A DNA stretch of 64,000 bases from CAZHCG01 sp046484285 (GCA_046484285.1 JAWOBP010000156.1:5510-69509); one strand, 5' to 3'. Positions 32,234 to 39,720 are shown, counted from the stretch's first letter. Numbers and translations are program-made. The notes: generated from the sequence alone by a model not told the origin.

Positions 32234-34294
32234 ATGGGTCCCTACGTCATGACCGCATGCATCGCGGTGGCTCTCGCCGTCTTCGGCTGGTCGGCGCACC
32301 GGCGCTGGCTGCTGATGCGCGCCGCCGCCGCCGAGAACCGCTTCGATCGCCTCGGCACGCGCCTGGGCCGCATGATCTGGTTCGCGCTGATGCAGCGCAA
32401 GCTGCCCAAGTACCCGGTGATGGGGCTGATCCACATGGCCATCTTCTGGGGCTTTCTGGTGCTGCTGATCAACACGGTGATCCTGTGGGGCCGCGGGTTC
32501 GATGAACATTTCGCCCTGTGGATCTTCGGCGACAACTGGCTGGGTGACCTGTACCGCTTTCTCAAGGACATCTTCGCGGTCGCGGTGCTCGTAGCCGCCG
32601 GGCTGGCGTTGCTCAATCGCGTGATCCTGAGGCCGTCGCGGATGACCGCCTCGTTCGAGGCGGCGCTGATCCTGCTGATCATCGTGGTGATGATGATAGG
32701 CGATCTGGCCTACTGGGGCTGGCAGCTGTCCAGCGAGGGGATGAGCGGCTTCCACGTCTCCGAGCCGTTCGTCTCGCTGGTTGCCGCGGGCTTTTCTCGG
32801 ATGGAACCCGCCTGGGTCGAGATCCTGGGCACGATCGGCTACTGGGCGCACGCGGTGCTGGTGTTGATCTTTCTCAACATCCTGCCTTACGGCAAGCACT
32901 TCCACGTTGTCACCTCTCTGCCCAACGTGTTTTTCTCCAACCTCGAGGCGCCGGGCAAGCTGCCCCGCGACGAGAACATCGAGAAAGTGCTCAACGAGGA
33001 GGACGAGGAAGAGGAGGACGAGGAAGAGGAGCCCGTCTTCGGCGTCGACGAGGTCCAGCACTTCAGCTGGAAGGACGTGCTGGACATGTACTCCTGCACC
33101 GAGTGCGGGCGCTGCACGGACAACTGCCCGGCCGCCGAGAGCGGCAAGCCGCTGCAGCCCAAGCAGTTCCTCACCGCGGTGCGCGATCACCTCTACTCCC
33201 GGCAGCGGGAGATGATCTCCGGCAAGATCGAGAGCCGCCCGCTGGTGCCGGACGTGATCGATCCCGAGGTGGTCTGGAGCTGCACCACCTGCCGCGCCTG
33301 TGAGGAGGAGTGCCCGCTGCTGATCACCTACGTGGACAAGCTGGTCCGCATGCGGCGCGACCTGGTCGAGGGACGCGGCGAGCCGCCGGCCGAGCTGGCC
33401 ACGGCTCTGCGCGGAATTGAGACCAACGCCAACCCGTGGAACATCTCGCCGATGGATCGCGACGACTGGAGCGAGGGGCTCGAGGTCCCCCAATTCGATT
33501 CCGACAGCTGCGAGTACCTGCTGTTCGTCGGCTGCGCGGCGAGCTTCGACGATCGGGCGCGCAAGATCGCTCGCGCGCTGGTCTCGCTGCTGGACGCCGC
33601 CGGCGTCAGCTACGGCTACCTGGGAGCCGAGGAGCCGTGCTGCGGCGACATCGCGCGCCGCGGCGGCTCGGAGGCCAACTTCCGGATGATGGCCGAGATG
33701 ACCGTCGAGACGCTCAACGAGCTGGGCGTCGAGAAGATCATCACGCCCTGCCCGCACGGCTACAACACGCTCAAGCACGAGTACCCCGAGCTGGGCGGCG
33801 AGTGGGAGGTGCTGCACCACAGCGAGCTTTTGGCCAAGCTGCTCGACGAGGGCAAGCTGCGTCCCGCCCAGCGGGTCGAGCAGCGGATGGTCTTTCACGA
33901 CGCCTGCTACCTGGGGCGCTACAACGAGATGTACGACGCGCCGCGCCGCATCCTGGAAGCGGTTCCCGGCCTGGAGCTGGTCGAGATCGACGCCGGCCGC
34001 CAGCGAGCCATGTGCTGCGGCGCGGGAGGAGCGCGCTACTTCATGGAGGAGGCCCCGGACCAGCGGGTCAACAGCAGGCGCCTCGACCAGCTGCTCGAGC
34101 CAAAGCCGAAATCTATCGCCTCGGCCTGCCCGTTTTGCATGACCATGCTCTCCGACGGCCTCAAGGAGCGCGACCTCTACGACAGCACCGGCCAGCTCGA
34201 CGTGGCCGAGATTTTGGCGATCTCCTGCGGAAAGGGAGACCGCAAGCTGCTCAGGGAGCAAGGCGACTCCGCCGAGACCGGAGCGGAGGGCTGA
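32234..34294 (+). CDS. Membrane Fe-S oxidoreductase with CCG domains (HdrD/EMO-like)
   Basis: A 686-residue electron-transfer protein. Residues ~1-230 have about five transmembrane helices resembling a NarI-type haem-b domain with His residues ('LIHMAIFWGFLVLLINTVIL', 'GYWAHAVLVLIF'). An acidic linker leads to a ferredoxin-like domain with two Cys clusters ('CTECGRCTDNCP' and 'CTTCRACEEECP'), then two cysteine-rich CCG domains ('EEPCCGDIARRGG', 'AMCCGAGGARYFMEE'). Such fusions are related to heterodisulfide reductase HdrDE, and some members are EtfAB:menaquinone oxidoreductases. All cluster cysteines are present. No etf genes adjoin, so the electron donor is unproven. AAAGGAG precedes ATG 32234. 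Confidence 0.88.
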   Translation: MGPYVMTACIAVALAVFGWSAHRRWLLMRAAAAENRFDRLGTRLGRMIWFALMQRKLPKYPVMGLIHMAIFWGFLVLLINTVILWGRGFDEHFALWIFGDNWLGDLYRFLKDIFAVAVLVAAGLALLNRVILRPSRMTASFEAALILLIIVVMMIGDLAYWGWQLSSEGMSGFHVSEPFVSLVAAGFSRMEPAWVEILGTIGYWAHAVLVLIFLNILPYGKHFHVVTSLPNVFFSNLEAPGKLPRDENIEKVLNEEDEEEEDEEEEPVFGVDEVQHFSWKDVLDMYSCTECGRCTDNCPAAESGKPLQPKQFLTAVRDHLYSRQREMISGKIESRPLVPDVIDPEVVWSCTTCRACEEECPLLITYVDKLVRMRRDLVEGRGEPPAELATALRGIETNANPWNISPMDRDDWSEGLEVPQFDSDSCEYLLFVGCAASFDDRARKIARALVSLLDAAGVSYGYLGAEEPCCGDIARRGGSEANFRMMAEMTVETLNELGVEKIITPCPHGYNTLKHEYPELGGEWEVLHHSELLAKLLDEGKLRPAQRVEQRMVFHDACYLGRYNEMYDAPRRILEAVPGLELVEIDAGRQRAMCCGAGGARYFMEEAPDQRVNSRRLDQLLEPKPKSIASACPFCMTMLSDGLKERDLYDSTGQLDVAEILAISCGKGDRKLLREQGDSAETGAEG

Positions 34295-34389
34295 GGTCTC
34301 GCCTTCGTCCTGGACAGTCGGGGGATCGACATCACACCACCACGCTGAGCAGGCGCGATACCGATCGTCGCTTGTCTGTTTGGGGCTCG

Positions 34390-34674
34390 CTACTCCGGAA
34401 TCTCGTCCGCCTCCACGTACTTGGCCAGGATGTCCGCGGCCTGCACGAGGCGGTGGGGCTTGCCGTCGATTCTTATCTCCTCTCCGGAGAACTTTTTGTA
34501 GATCACCCGATCGCCGATCTCGATCTCGTCGCTGGCGTCCGCGGCCAGCGCCACCACCTTGCCTTCGTCGGGACGCTGCTTGGCGTTTTCGGGCAGGATG
34601 ATCCCACCGCTGGTCGTCTCTTCTGGTTCGAATTGTTCGAGTAGCACGTAATCACCCAGTGGTTGCAGCTTCAT
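34390..34674 (-). CDS. groES: Co-chaperonin GroES, without adjacent GroEL
   Basis: A 94-residue protein with the full Cpn10 pattern: 'MKLQPLGDYVLLE', mobile loop 'PEETTSGGIILPENAKQRP', 'EGKVVAL', 'GDRVIYKKFSGEEIRIDG' and 'ILAKY'. AAGGAGGAGG precedes the ATG. The usual groEL is not next to it; instead it follows a glutaredoxin gene by 20 bp. It is either a second GroES copy or a relocated single copy. Confidence 0.95.
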   Translation of the reverse strand: MKLQPLGDYVLLEQFEPEETTSGGIILPENAKQRPDEGKVVALAADASDEIEIGDRVIYKKFSGEEIRIDGKPHRLVQAADILAKYVEADEIPE

Positions 34675-34694
34675 CGCCTCCTCCTTCGCGGTGC

Positions 34695-34940
34695 TCACGC
34701 CGCGCTTTGTTCGGGCGTCAGGTCGAGCAGCTCGTCGATCTTGGCCCGGTCGAAACCCACGACGTAGCGCCCCTCTATGTCTATTTGGGGCACGCCGGTC
34801 TGTCCGGTCCTGGCCATCAGGCTGCGCGCCGCGGCCGGGTCCTTTGAGACGTCGACCTCGATGAACCGCACGCGCCGCTTGCGCAGGTAGCTCTTGACCC
34901 TGTTGCACCAGGGGCATCTCTCGCCCACGTAGACGACCAC
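34695..34940 (-). CDS. Glutaredoxin, 5' region truncated by a MITE
   Basis: An 81-residue glutaredoxin. The redox motif 'CPWC' is at ~9-12 ('VYVGERCPWCNRVKSYL'), with 'TGQTGVPQIDIEGRYVVGFD' carrying the cis-Pro. The family-minimal fold is complete from GTG 34940, but the same frame stays open through 'ETSATPQPSGEGKRAKR' up to the CTAG edge of MITE copy 2. Beyond the MITE the frame is open again as '...LWNEKWGFVRPEK', so an N-terminal extension may have been cut off. No good Shine-Dalgarno for the GTG is seen. Probably co-transcribed with groES. Confidence 0.85.
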   Translation of the reverse strand: MVVYVGERCPWCNRVKSYLRKRRVRFIEVDVSKDPAAARSLMARTGQTGVPQIDIEGRYVVGFDRAKIDELLDLTPEQSAA

Positions 34941-34990
34941 GCGCTTGGCGCGCTTGCCCTCCCCGGAGGGCTGCGGAGTCGCCGAGGTCT

Positions 34991-35154
34991 CTAGCCCTCG
35001 TCAACCCCACAATGCCGGGTCGGGCCGGCCCTCATCGACGATCCCTGCGTCACTCCTCCTCGAATTGGCACCGCCAGTCCTTCGTCGTCGTTCCTTGGCC
35101 TCGCCGATGATCTCTCGCCCCGTACCCGAAATCGTCGGGTTGACGAGGCACTAG
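34991..35154 (-). mobile_element. 164-bp MITE-like element, copy 2 (inverted), flanked by CTAG
   Basis: Reverse-complement copy of 21476-21640, identical throughout except for one substitution or deletion in one terminal repeat (CCCTCGTCAACCC instead of CGCCTCGTCAACCC). CTAG flanks both sides. It lies between the glutaredoxin and the second toxin-antitoxin module. Confidence 0.88.
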
Positions 35155-35212
35155 CTTTTCCGGCCGCACGAACCCCCATTTTTCGTTCCAAAGCCGTCGC
35201 GTCGGATGGCCT

Positions 35213-35241
35213 TTGACATTACGCAAAGAGGTCATTATTAT
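35213..35241 (+). promoter_or_regulatory. Sigma-70 promoter of toxin-antitoxin module 2
   Basis: Perfect TTGACA (35213-35218), exactly 17 bp, TATTAT (35236-35241), in a conspicuously AT-rich patch. The -10 overlaps the operator palindrome. Confidence 0.75.
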
Positions 35242-35249
35242 CATAATAA
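35235..35249 (+). promoter_or_regulatory. Palindromic operator of toxin-antitoxin module 2
   Basis: TTATTA-TCA-TAATAA, a perfect inverted repeat overlapping the -10 hexamer. Binding of the antitoxin complex there would block RNA polymerase. It precedes AGGAG and the antitoxin ATG at 35273. Confidence 0.7.
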
Positions 35250-35272
35250 CCAATACGAACAGGAGCGTTTCG

Positions 35273-35548
35273 ATGCCCACTATCGAGATTCCAGCCGCAG
35301 AAGCCAAAAGGCGCCTGGCCGACTACCTTAGCCGCAGTTCCCACGGTCAGTGCCGCGTGGTGGTCACCCGCCGGGGCAGACCGCTGGCCGCGATCGTCAG
35401 CATCGAGGACTTGCAGGATCTCGAGCAGCTCGAAAAGCGCCGGGGGCTGGCCTCGGTGGCGGGCAAGTGGAGAGGCTTCGCCGAGATAGCCGCTGATATC
35501 GAAGCGGCCAGGAGCTCCGGCGGCGAAGGTCGCGATGTATCTCTTTGA
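35273..35548 (+). CDS. Phd/YefM-type antitoxin
   Basis: A 91-residue antitoxin. 'MPTIEIPAAEAKRRLADYLS' followed by 'RVVVTRRGRPLAAIVSIEDLQ' is the Phd/YefM DNA-binding fold. The C-terminal tail ('FAEIAADIEAARSSGG') would wrap the toxin. AGGAG lies 7 nt before the ATG. Its end overlaps the toxin gene by 14 bp, ensuring coupled translation. Confidence 0.92.
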   Translation: MPTIEIPAAEAKRRLADYLSRSSHGQCRVVVTRRGRPLAAIVSIEDLQDLEQLEKRRGLASVAGKWRGFAEIAADIEAARSSGGEGRDVSL

Positions 35549-35939
35549 CACCGACGTGCTGACCACCGTGCTCAAGCCGCGTCCTCCCCGGCGCCTGCTC
35601 GAGAGGCTGTCGGATGTTCCGGCCTCTCGGCAGTTCACCAGCACCGTCACCATCAGCGAGATAGTCTACGGCGCGCACAAGAGCGACAGGACCGACCACC
35701 ATATCCGCAACCTCGAGCAGGTGCTGCTGCCCGCGGTCAACGTGTTGGATTTCGACGCCGAGGCTGCGTACCTGGCCGGTGCGATTCGAGCCCGGCTCGA
35801 AGCGCGCGGCCTGCCCCTGTCGTTCGCCGACATCCAGATCGCGGCGATCGCCCGCGCCAACGAGCTGACCCTGATCACCGGCAACGAGCGGAACTTTCGC
35901 CGGATCGGGGATCTGCGCGTGGAAAGCTGGCTGGCCTGA
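35535..35939 (+). CDS. vapC: PIN-domain toxin (VapC)
   Basis: A 134-residue PIN nuclease toxin: Asp5 ('MYLFDTDVLT'), Glu42 ('TVTISEIVYGAH'), Asp99 ('LSFADIQIAAIA') and the C-terminal 'LITGNERNFRRIGDLRVESW'. The length is normal for VapC. It overlaps the antitoxin gene. It is of a different subfamily from the 22.4 kb toxin, which is paired with an RHH antitoxin, so the two modules are not recent duplicates. Confidence 0.92.
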   Translation: MYLFDTDVLTTVLKPRPPRRLLERLSDVPASRQFTSTVTISEIVYGAHKSDRTDHHIRNLEQVLLPAVNVLDFDAEAAYLAGAIRARLEARGLPLSFADIQIAAIARANELTLITGNERNFRRIGDLRVESWLA

Positions 35940-35966
35940 GCCTGGTCTATTTTCGTCAAAAATTTG

Positions 35967-35995
35967 TTGACAGCCGCGCCCGACCAGCTTAGAAG
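35967..35995 (+). promoter_or_regulatory. Promoter of the trp leader / trpB2 transcript
   Basis: TTGACA (35967-35972), 17 bp, TAGAAG (35990-35995). The expected start is ~36002, the A of the leader-peptide ATG, so the leader would be translated from a leaderless RNA. Confidence 0.6.
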
Positions 35996-36001
35996 CGAAT
36001 C

Positions 36002-36070
36002 ATGTTCGCTTCGCGCGCAATCACGACGCTCTCCCGTCGCTGGTGGCGGCCCTGCCTCCTCCACGGGTAG
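36002..36070 (+). CDS. trpL: trp leader peptide with tandem Trp codons
   Basis: A 22-codon open frame, ATG 36002 to TAG 36068-36070, reading MFASRAITTLSRRWWRPCLL then His-Gly. The two adjacent TGG codons (36041-36046) stand out in a 22-residue peptide and are the classic sensor of charged tRNA-Trp. Terminator hairpins and the trpB gene follow. No Shine-Dalgarno is seen, consistent with a leaderless start. It is too short for routine gene finders. Confidence 0.75.
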   Translation: MFASRAITTLSRRWWRPCLLHG

Positions 36071-36135
36071 GGCGCGCGCGGACCCAGGACGACCACACAG
36101 TCAACGAGCAGGCAACGCGGACCGCGACCCCACCC
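36065..36135 (+). promoter_or_regulatory. Antiterminator helix of the trp attenuator
   Basis: 36065-36076 (GGGTAGGGCGCG, spanning the leader stop codon) can pair with 36123-36135 (CGCGACCCCACCC): four pairs, one A-C mismatch, three pairs, a bulged A, four pairs. This uses the 5' arm of terminator 1, so the two structures exclude each other. A ribosome at the stop codon would cover the 5' strand; one stalled at the Trp codons would leave it free. Base-pairing was done by hand. Confidence 0.6.
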
Positions 36136-36156
36136 GGGCTCGCGGTTCCTTTTTTT
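36119..36156 (+). terminator. Attenuator terminator 1
   Basis: Stem 36119-36127 with 36140-36148 (ACCGCGA pairing TCGCGGT, extended by G-U and G-C), a 12-nt loop, then seven T residues (36150-36156). It is a rho-independent terminator inside the trpB2 leader. Confidence 0.8.
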
Positions 36157-36157
36157 C

Positions 36158-36190
36158 GGCCGTGGGCAACCAGCTCGCGGCCTTTTTTTT
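36158..36190 (+). terminator. Attenuator terminator 2
   Basis: GGCCGTG (36158-36164) pairs with CGCGGCC (36176-36182), followed by eight T residues (36183-36190). It lies directly before the GGAGGTG ribosome site of trpB2 and is in tandem with terminator 1. Confidence 0.75.
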
Positions 36191-36202
36191 GGAGGTGAAA
36201 CG

Positions 36203-37579
36203 ATGAGCGAAAAACCAGTCAAGAAGGTGCTGCTCGGCGAAGACCGGATTCCGCGGGCCTGGTACAACGTGCTGGCCGATCTGCCCGAGGCTCCGCCTCC
36301 GCCCCTGCACCCGGCGAGCGGCGAGCCGCTCGGACCGCGAGACCTGGAGCCGCTTTTTCCGATGGCGCTGATCGAGCAGGAGGTCTGCAGCGACGCGGAG
36401 GTGCCGATTCCGGACGAGATCAGGGAGAAGCTGGCGATCTGGAGACCGACGCCGCTGGTGCGGGCCACCGCGCTGGAGCGCGCGCTCGATACTCCGGCGC
36501 GGATCTTCTACAAGAACGAGTCGGTCAGCCCGCCGGGATCGCACAAGCCCAACACCGCGGTGGCGCAGGCATACTACAACCGCGAGGCCGGAACCGCGCG
36601 GATTGCGACCGAGACCGGAGCCGGGCAGTGGGGCAGCGCGCTGGCCTTCTCCGCGGCGCAGTTCGGGATCGGCTGCGAGGTGTTCATGGTGCGCGCCTCG
36701 TACGACCAGAAGCCCTACCGCCGCACGATGATGGAGACCTGGGGCGCCAGCTGCGTGGCCAGCCCCAGCCCCGAGACCCGCACCGGGCGCGGCTTTCTCG
36801 AGCGCGACCCGGAAACGCCCGGCAGCCTGGGGATCTCGATCGCCGAGGCGGTCGAGGTGGCGATGGAGCGCGACGACACCAAGTACGCGCTGGGATCGGT
36901 GCTCAACCACGTGCTGTTGCACCAGACCGTGATCGGCCTGGAGTCGGCCGAGCAGCTGGCCTCGGTCGGCGCCGAGCCCGACGTGGTCGTGGGCTGCGTG
37001 GGCGGCGGATCCAACTTCGGCGGAGTGGCCCTGCCGTTCGTCAGGGACAGGATCGCGGGGCGCGATCTGCGGATCGTCGCGGTCGAGCCGACCTCGTGCC
37101 CGACCCTGACCCGCGGTCCCTACACCTACGACTTCGGCGACTCGGCCGGGCTCACCCCGCTGGTTGCGATGTACACCCTCGGCCACGGCTTCATTCCGCC
37201 GCCGATCCACGCCGGAGGCCTGCGCTACCACGGCGTGGCGCCGATCATCGCCCAACTGCGGCGCGACGAGCTGATCGAGGCGATCGCGGTCGACCAGGTC
37301 GAGGCGTTCGAGGCCGGCGTCGCCTTCGCCCGCAGCGAGGGGTTGATCCCGGCGCCCGAGACCTGCCACGCGCTGGCCGCGGTGGTCCGCGAGGCGCGCC
37401 GTAGCGCCGAGGAGGGCCGCGCGCGCAACATCCTGGTCTCCTTCAGCGGCCACGGCCTGATCGACCTGGCCGCCTACGACGCCTTTCTGCGCGGCGAGCT
37501 CCGGCCCCACGTTCTCGACCAGGACGGGATCGAGAACGCCCTGGAGGCGGTCGCCGAGCTGCCCGATCCTCCCGGCTGA
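36203..37579 (+). CDS. trpB: Tryptophan synthase beta chain, TrpB2 type
   Basis: A 458-residue PLP enzyme that makes L-Trp from indole and Ser. The extended N-terminus and 'LEPLFPMALIEQE' are typical of TrpB2, the form that often acts without TrpA. PLP Lys115 lies in 'GSHKPNTA'; the substrate loop is 'ETGAGQWGSALA'; the phosphate-binding 'CVGGGSNFGG' is at ~268-277; 'HAGGLRYHGVAP' and 'FSGHGLIDL' follow. GGAGGTG is 6 nt before ATG 36203. No other trp gene is nearby, yet a complete attenuator precedes it, so Trp starvation probably induces it. Confidence 0.95.
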   Translation: MSEKPVKKVLLGEDRIPRAWYNVLADLPEAPPPPLHPASGEPLGPRDLEPLFPMALIEQEVCSDAEVPIPDEIREKLAIWRPTPLVRATALERALDTPARIFYKNESVSPPGSHKPNTAVAQAYYNREAGTARIATETGAGQWGSALAFSAAQFGIGCEVFMVRASYDQKPYRRTMMETWGASCVASPSPETRTGRGFLERDPETPGSLGISIAEAVEVAMERDDTKYALGSVLNHVLLHQTVIGLESAEQLASVGAEPDVVVGCVGGGSNFGGVALPFVRDRIAGRDLRIVAVEPTSCPTLTRGPYTYDFGDSAGLTPLVAMYTLGHGFIPPPIHAGGLRYHGVAPIIAQLRRDELIEAIAVDQVEAFEAGVAFARSEGLIPAPETCHALAAVVREARRSAEEGRARNILVSFSGHGLIDLAAYDAFLRGELRPHVLDQDGIENALEAVAELPDPPG

Positions 37580-37608
37580 GCAGCCCGATCGCGCTTTTCG
37601 CCAGAAGC

Positions 37609-37642
37609 TTGCCATCTGTACGCTGGTATCCTACAATGTAGG
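37609..37642 (+). promoter_or_regulatory. Promoter with embedded palindrome before the PilZ pair
   Basis: TTGCCA (37609-37614), 17 bp, TACAAT (37632-37637). The -10 lies inside a perfect 13-bp palindrome CCTACA-A-TGTAGG (37630-37642), a good operator candidate. GGAGG and ATG 37666 follow. Confidence 0.65.
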
Positions 37643-37665
37643 CAGAAGGATTACAGGAGGACACC

Positions 37666-38055
37666 ATGTACAGGAGAAGCGAAATCCGCCGGCTGGCAGG
37701 AGTCCCGATCGAGGTGATCACCTCCAGGACGGATCTGCCGATCACCTTCGTCAGCTGGGACCTGAGCCCGCGGGGCGTGTTCCTGATGAGCGACGCGGCG
37801 CCGCAGTCCGGCGAGCCGCTGGTCTGCTCGTTCAACCTCGACGACGCGCGCGAGTACTGCTTCTTCGGCGAGGTGGCGCGGATCAGCCGGAGCCGCAGGT
37901 GCTGCGACACGGCGCCGGCCGGGTTCGGGGTGCGCTTCCTCGACGCCGGCCCGCTGGAGCGGCTCGACATCAGGGGCGAGCTGTCCGCGTCTCCGCCCGC
38001 GCTGCCGGGGAGGCCCAGGGACAACGCGCTGACCCGCGCGATGGGCTGGTGCTGA
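37666..38055 (+). CDS. PilZ-like domain protein, tandem copy 1
   Basis: A 129-residue protein. 'MYRRSEIRRLAGVPIEVI' (basic N-terminus), 'SWDLSPRGVFLMSD' at ~30-43 (D-x-S-x-x-G motif) and 'GFGVRFLDAGPLERLDI' (last strand) fit a PilZ domain. The RxxxR is degenerate (RRSEIRR). CAGGAGG precedes the ATG. A paralogue begins 17 bp after its stop. Probably c-di-GMP responsive, but unproven because of the weak Arg motif. Confidence 0.8.
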   Translation: MYRRSEIRRLAGVPIEVITSRTDLPITFVSWDLSPRGVFLMSDAAPQSGEPLVCSFNLDDAREYCFFGEVARISRSRRCCDTAPAGFGVRFLDAGPLERLDIRGELSASPPALPGRPRDNALTRAMGWC

Positions 38056-38072
38056 GCGACAAGGAGGAGACG

Positions 38073-38477
38073 ATGCAACCACGTCTGGAGATACGACGCG
38101 CCGCAGAGTGCCGCATCGAGGTGATCTCCTCGCTGTGGGACGCGCCGCTCGAGTTCTCGAGCGGTGATCTCAGCCCGCGGGGAGCCTACCTCTACAGCGA
38201 GCTGCTGCCCGATCCGGGCGAGCACGTCGTCTGCTCGTTCGACCTGGGGCTCTCCGACGAGCTCGGCTTCTTCGCCGAGGTGGTGCGGGTCAACCTGCTC
38301 AGGCGGGCCTGCGACACGGGGCGGCCCGGATTCGGCGTGCGCTTTCTCGACGCCGGGCCGTTCGATCGGCTGCGCATCAGGGACAAGCTGCGGGGCCTGC
38401 CCCCGCCGCTGCCGGTCCCGCGTCGCTGTGTGGATCCGCCCAGGTCCGCGCGGTCGGGCCTGGGGATGATTCTTTGA
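38073..38477 (+). CDS. PilZ-like domain protein, tandem copy 2
   Basis: A 134-residue paralogue of the preceding gene: 'MQPRLEIRRAAECRIEVISS', 'SGDLSPRGAYLYSE', 'HVVCSFDLG' and 'GFGVRFLDAGPFDRLRI' align along its whole length. The first Arg motif is degenerate (PRLEIRR). AAGGAGGA precedes ATG 38073. Its stop overlaps the TTG start of the FtsB-like gene. The pair arose by local duplication. Confidence 0.8.
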   Translation: MQPRLEIRRAAECRIEVISSLWDAPLEFSSGDLSPRGAYLYSELLPDPGEHVVCSFDLGLSDELGFFAEVVRVNLLRRACDTGRPGFGVRFLDAGPFDRLRIRDKLRGLPPPLPVPRRCVDPPRSARSGLGMIL

Positions 38478-38818
38478 CCGCACGCGCCCGCCGGACCTAT
38501 AACCGCTTTATGGACACCTTCGTGCGGTTCATACGAGTCGCGCTGCCGGTCGGCCTGCTGCTGGCCGCCTTGATCTTCCTGCCGCTCAAGCTGCTCGACG
38601 AGCGCGGCCTCTCGCGGGTGGAGGAGCTCTCCGCCCAGCTCGAGGTGCTGCGCGACAAGAACCGGCGCATCCGCTGGGAGAACCGCGCGCTGCGCAAGGA
38701 GATCCGCGCCTTCCACTCCGACCCGCAGTACGTGGAGAAGGTGGCGCGCGACGAGCTGGGCATGGTCGGCCCGGACGAGATCATCTACCAGTTCCCCACC
38801 GAGCCCGGAGATCAGTGA
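38474..38818 (+). CDS. FtsB/DivIC-like septum formation protein
   Basis: A 114-residue bitopic protein: short basic N-terminus, a transmembrane helix at ~22-40 ('VALPVGLLLAALIFLPLKLL'), a coiled coil ('VEELSAQLEVLRDKNRRIRWEN'), and 'FHSDPQYVEKVARDELGMVGPDEIIYQF', the FtsB/DivIC hallmark. In other bacteria it bridges FtsL and FtsQ in the divisome. Start TTG 38474 overlaps the PilZ stop; ATG 38510 is the alternative and leaves a minimal cytoplasmic tail. Ends overlap the convergent membrane-protein gene by 7 bp. Confidence 0.88.
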   Translation: MTARARRTYNRFMDTFVRFIRVALPVGLLLAALIFLPLKLLDERGLSRVEELSAQLEVLRDKNRRIRWENRALRKEIRAFHSDPQYVEKVARDELGMVGPDEIIYQFPTEPGDQ

Positions 38819-39720
38819 TCCGGATTCGCCTCGTCGATCAGTGACCCGGCCCGCCGCGCCCGCCCGAGCGCAGCCGGCGAGTCGAGCAGCCTCGAGGCCT
38901 GCTCGATATCCCGCCGCGCCTCGGCGAGACGCCCGCAGCGCAGCTCGGCCACGCCGCGCCGCAGCAGCGCCTCGCCGACCAGCGCGCGGGCGAACACGTC
39001 TTGCCGGCAGATCGTCAGCGCCAGCCGCCCGCGGGCGATCGCGGCGTCTGGGTTGGCGGACAGAAACGCGTTCCACGCGGCCTGCCGCTCGCCGGCGGCG
39101 TCCGGGCAGCGCCGGCGGGAGACGGGCCGCAGCCGCGCGATCCGCTCGCGCTCCAGATCCCGGGGCTCGCCGTTCACGTACAGCAGCGGAGGATCGAGCG
39201 GGTCGACGAGGCGCACCCTCGCGCCCGACGCGCTCCAGGCGACCTCCACCTCTGCGCCGCGGTTGACGTCTTCGACTCCGGCCAGGCCCGGCGAGGCCGG
39301 CAGCAGCGGAATCGCCGCCGCGCCCGCGGCCAGCCCCGCGGCCAGGCCGCCCCACCACCAGCAGCGGGCGCGCCGGACCGGGAACCAGCCCAGCGCGAAC
39401 AGCGCGGCGAAAATCCAGGGATCGGCCGCGGCGAGCGGAAAGCCGCGGGGCGCGCCGAGCGCCGGGCCGATCGAGGCCAGCGCGCCGAGCAGAACCGCGA
39501 CCGCCGACAGCGCCGCGACCCGTCCGGCGCCGGCCCGGCCAAAACCCCGGCCGCGGCGCAGTAAACCCGCGCAGACGGCCGCGACCAGCAGCAGGCCGGC
39601 CGCGGCGAGCAGCAGCCCCTCGCGCCCGAAAGAGACCCCGGCCAACAGCGGGCACGGCGCCAGCGGGCAAAGCACCGCACCGCGCCACGCGACCAGAGCT
39701 CGTGGCAATCGTTGGGTCAC
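38812..39720 (-). CDS. Multi-pass membrane protein, unknown
   Basis: A 302-residue protein. Residues ~1-145 form four to five hydrophobic helices rich in Ala/Gly/Leu; a short beta part follows ('AEVEVAWSASGARVRLVD'), then a soluble helical part with a TPR-like pair ('ALVGEALLRRGVAELRCGRLAEARRDIEQA'). No family recognised. It is convergent with the FtsB-like gene, overlapping by 7 bp. Confidence 0.7.
   Translation of the reverse strand: MTQRLPRALVAWRGAVLCPLAPCPLLAGVSFGREGLLLAAAGLLLVAAVCAGLLRRGRGFGRAGAGRVAALSAVAVLLGALASIGPALGAPRGFPLAAADPWIFAALFALGWFPVRRARCWWWGGLAAGLAAGAAAIPLLPASPGLAGVEDVNRGAEVEVAWSASGARVRLVDPLDPPLLYVNGEPRDLERERIARLRPVSRRRCPDAAGERQAAWNAFLSANPDAAIARGRLALTICRQDVFARALVGEALLRRGVAELRCGRLAEARRDIEQASRLLDSPAALGRARRAGSLIDEANPDH

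Noticed and set aside
31856..34261. 801-codon minus-strand frame
   Set aside because: Antisense of the Fe-S oxidoreductase, whose Cys clusters are conserved.
35940..36202. T-box riboswitch before trpB2
   Set aside because: I looked for the AGGGTGGNACCGCG antiterminator and a specifier hairpin and found neither. The Trp-Trp leader peptide and competing hairpins fit ribosome-mediated attenuation better.
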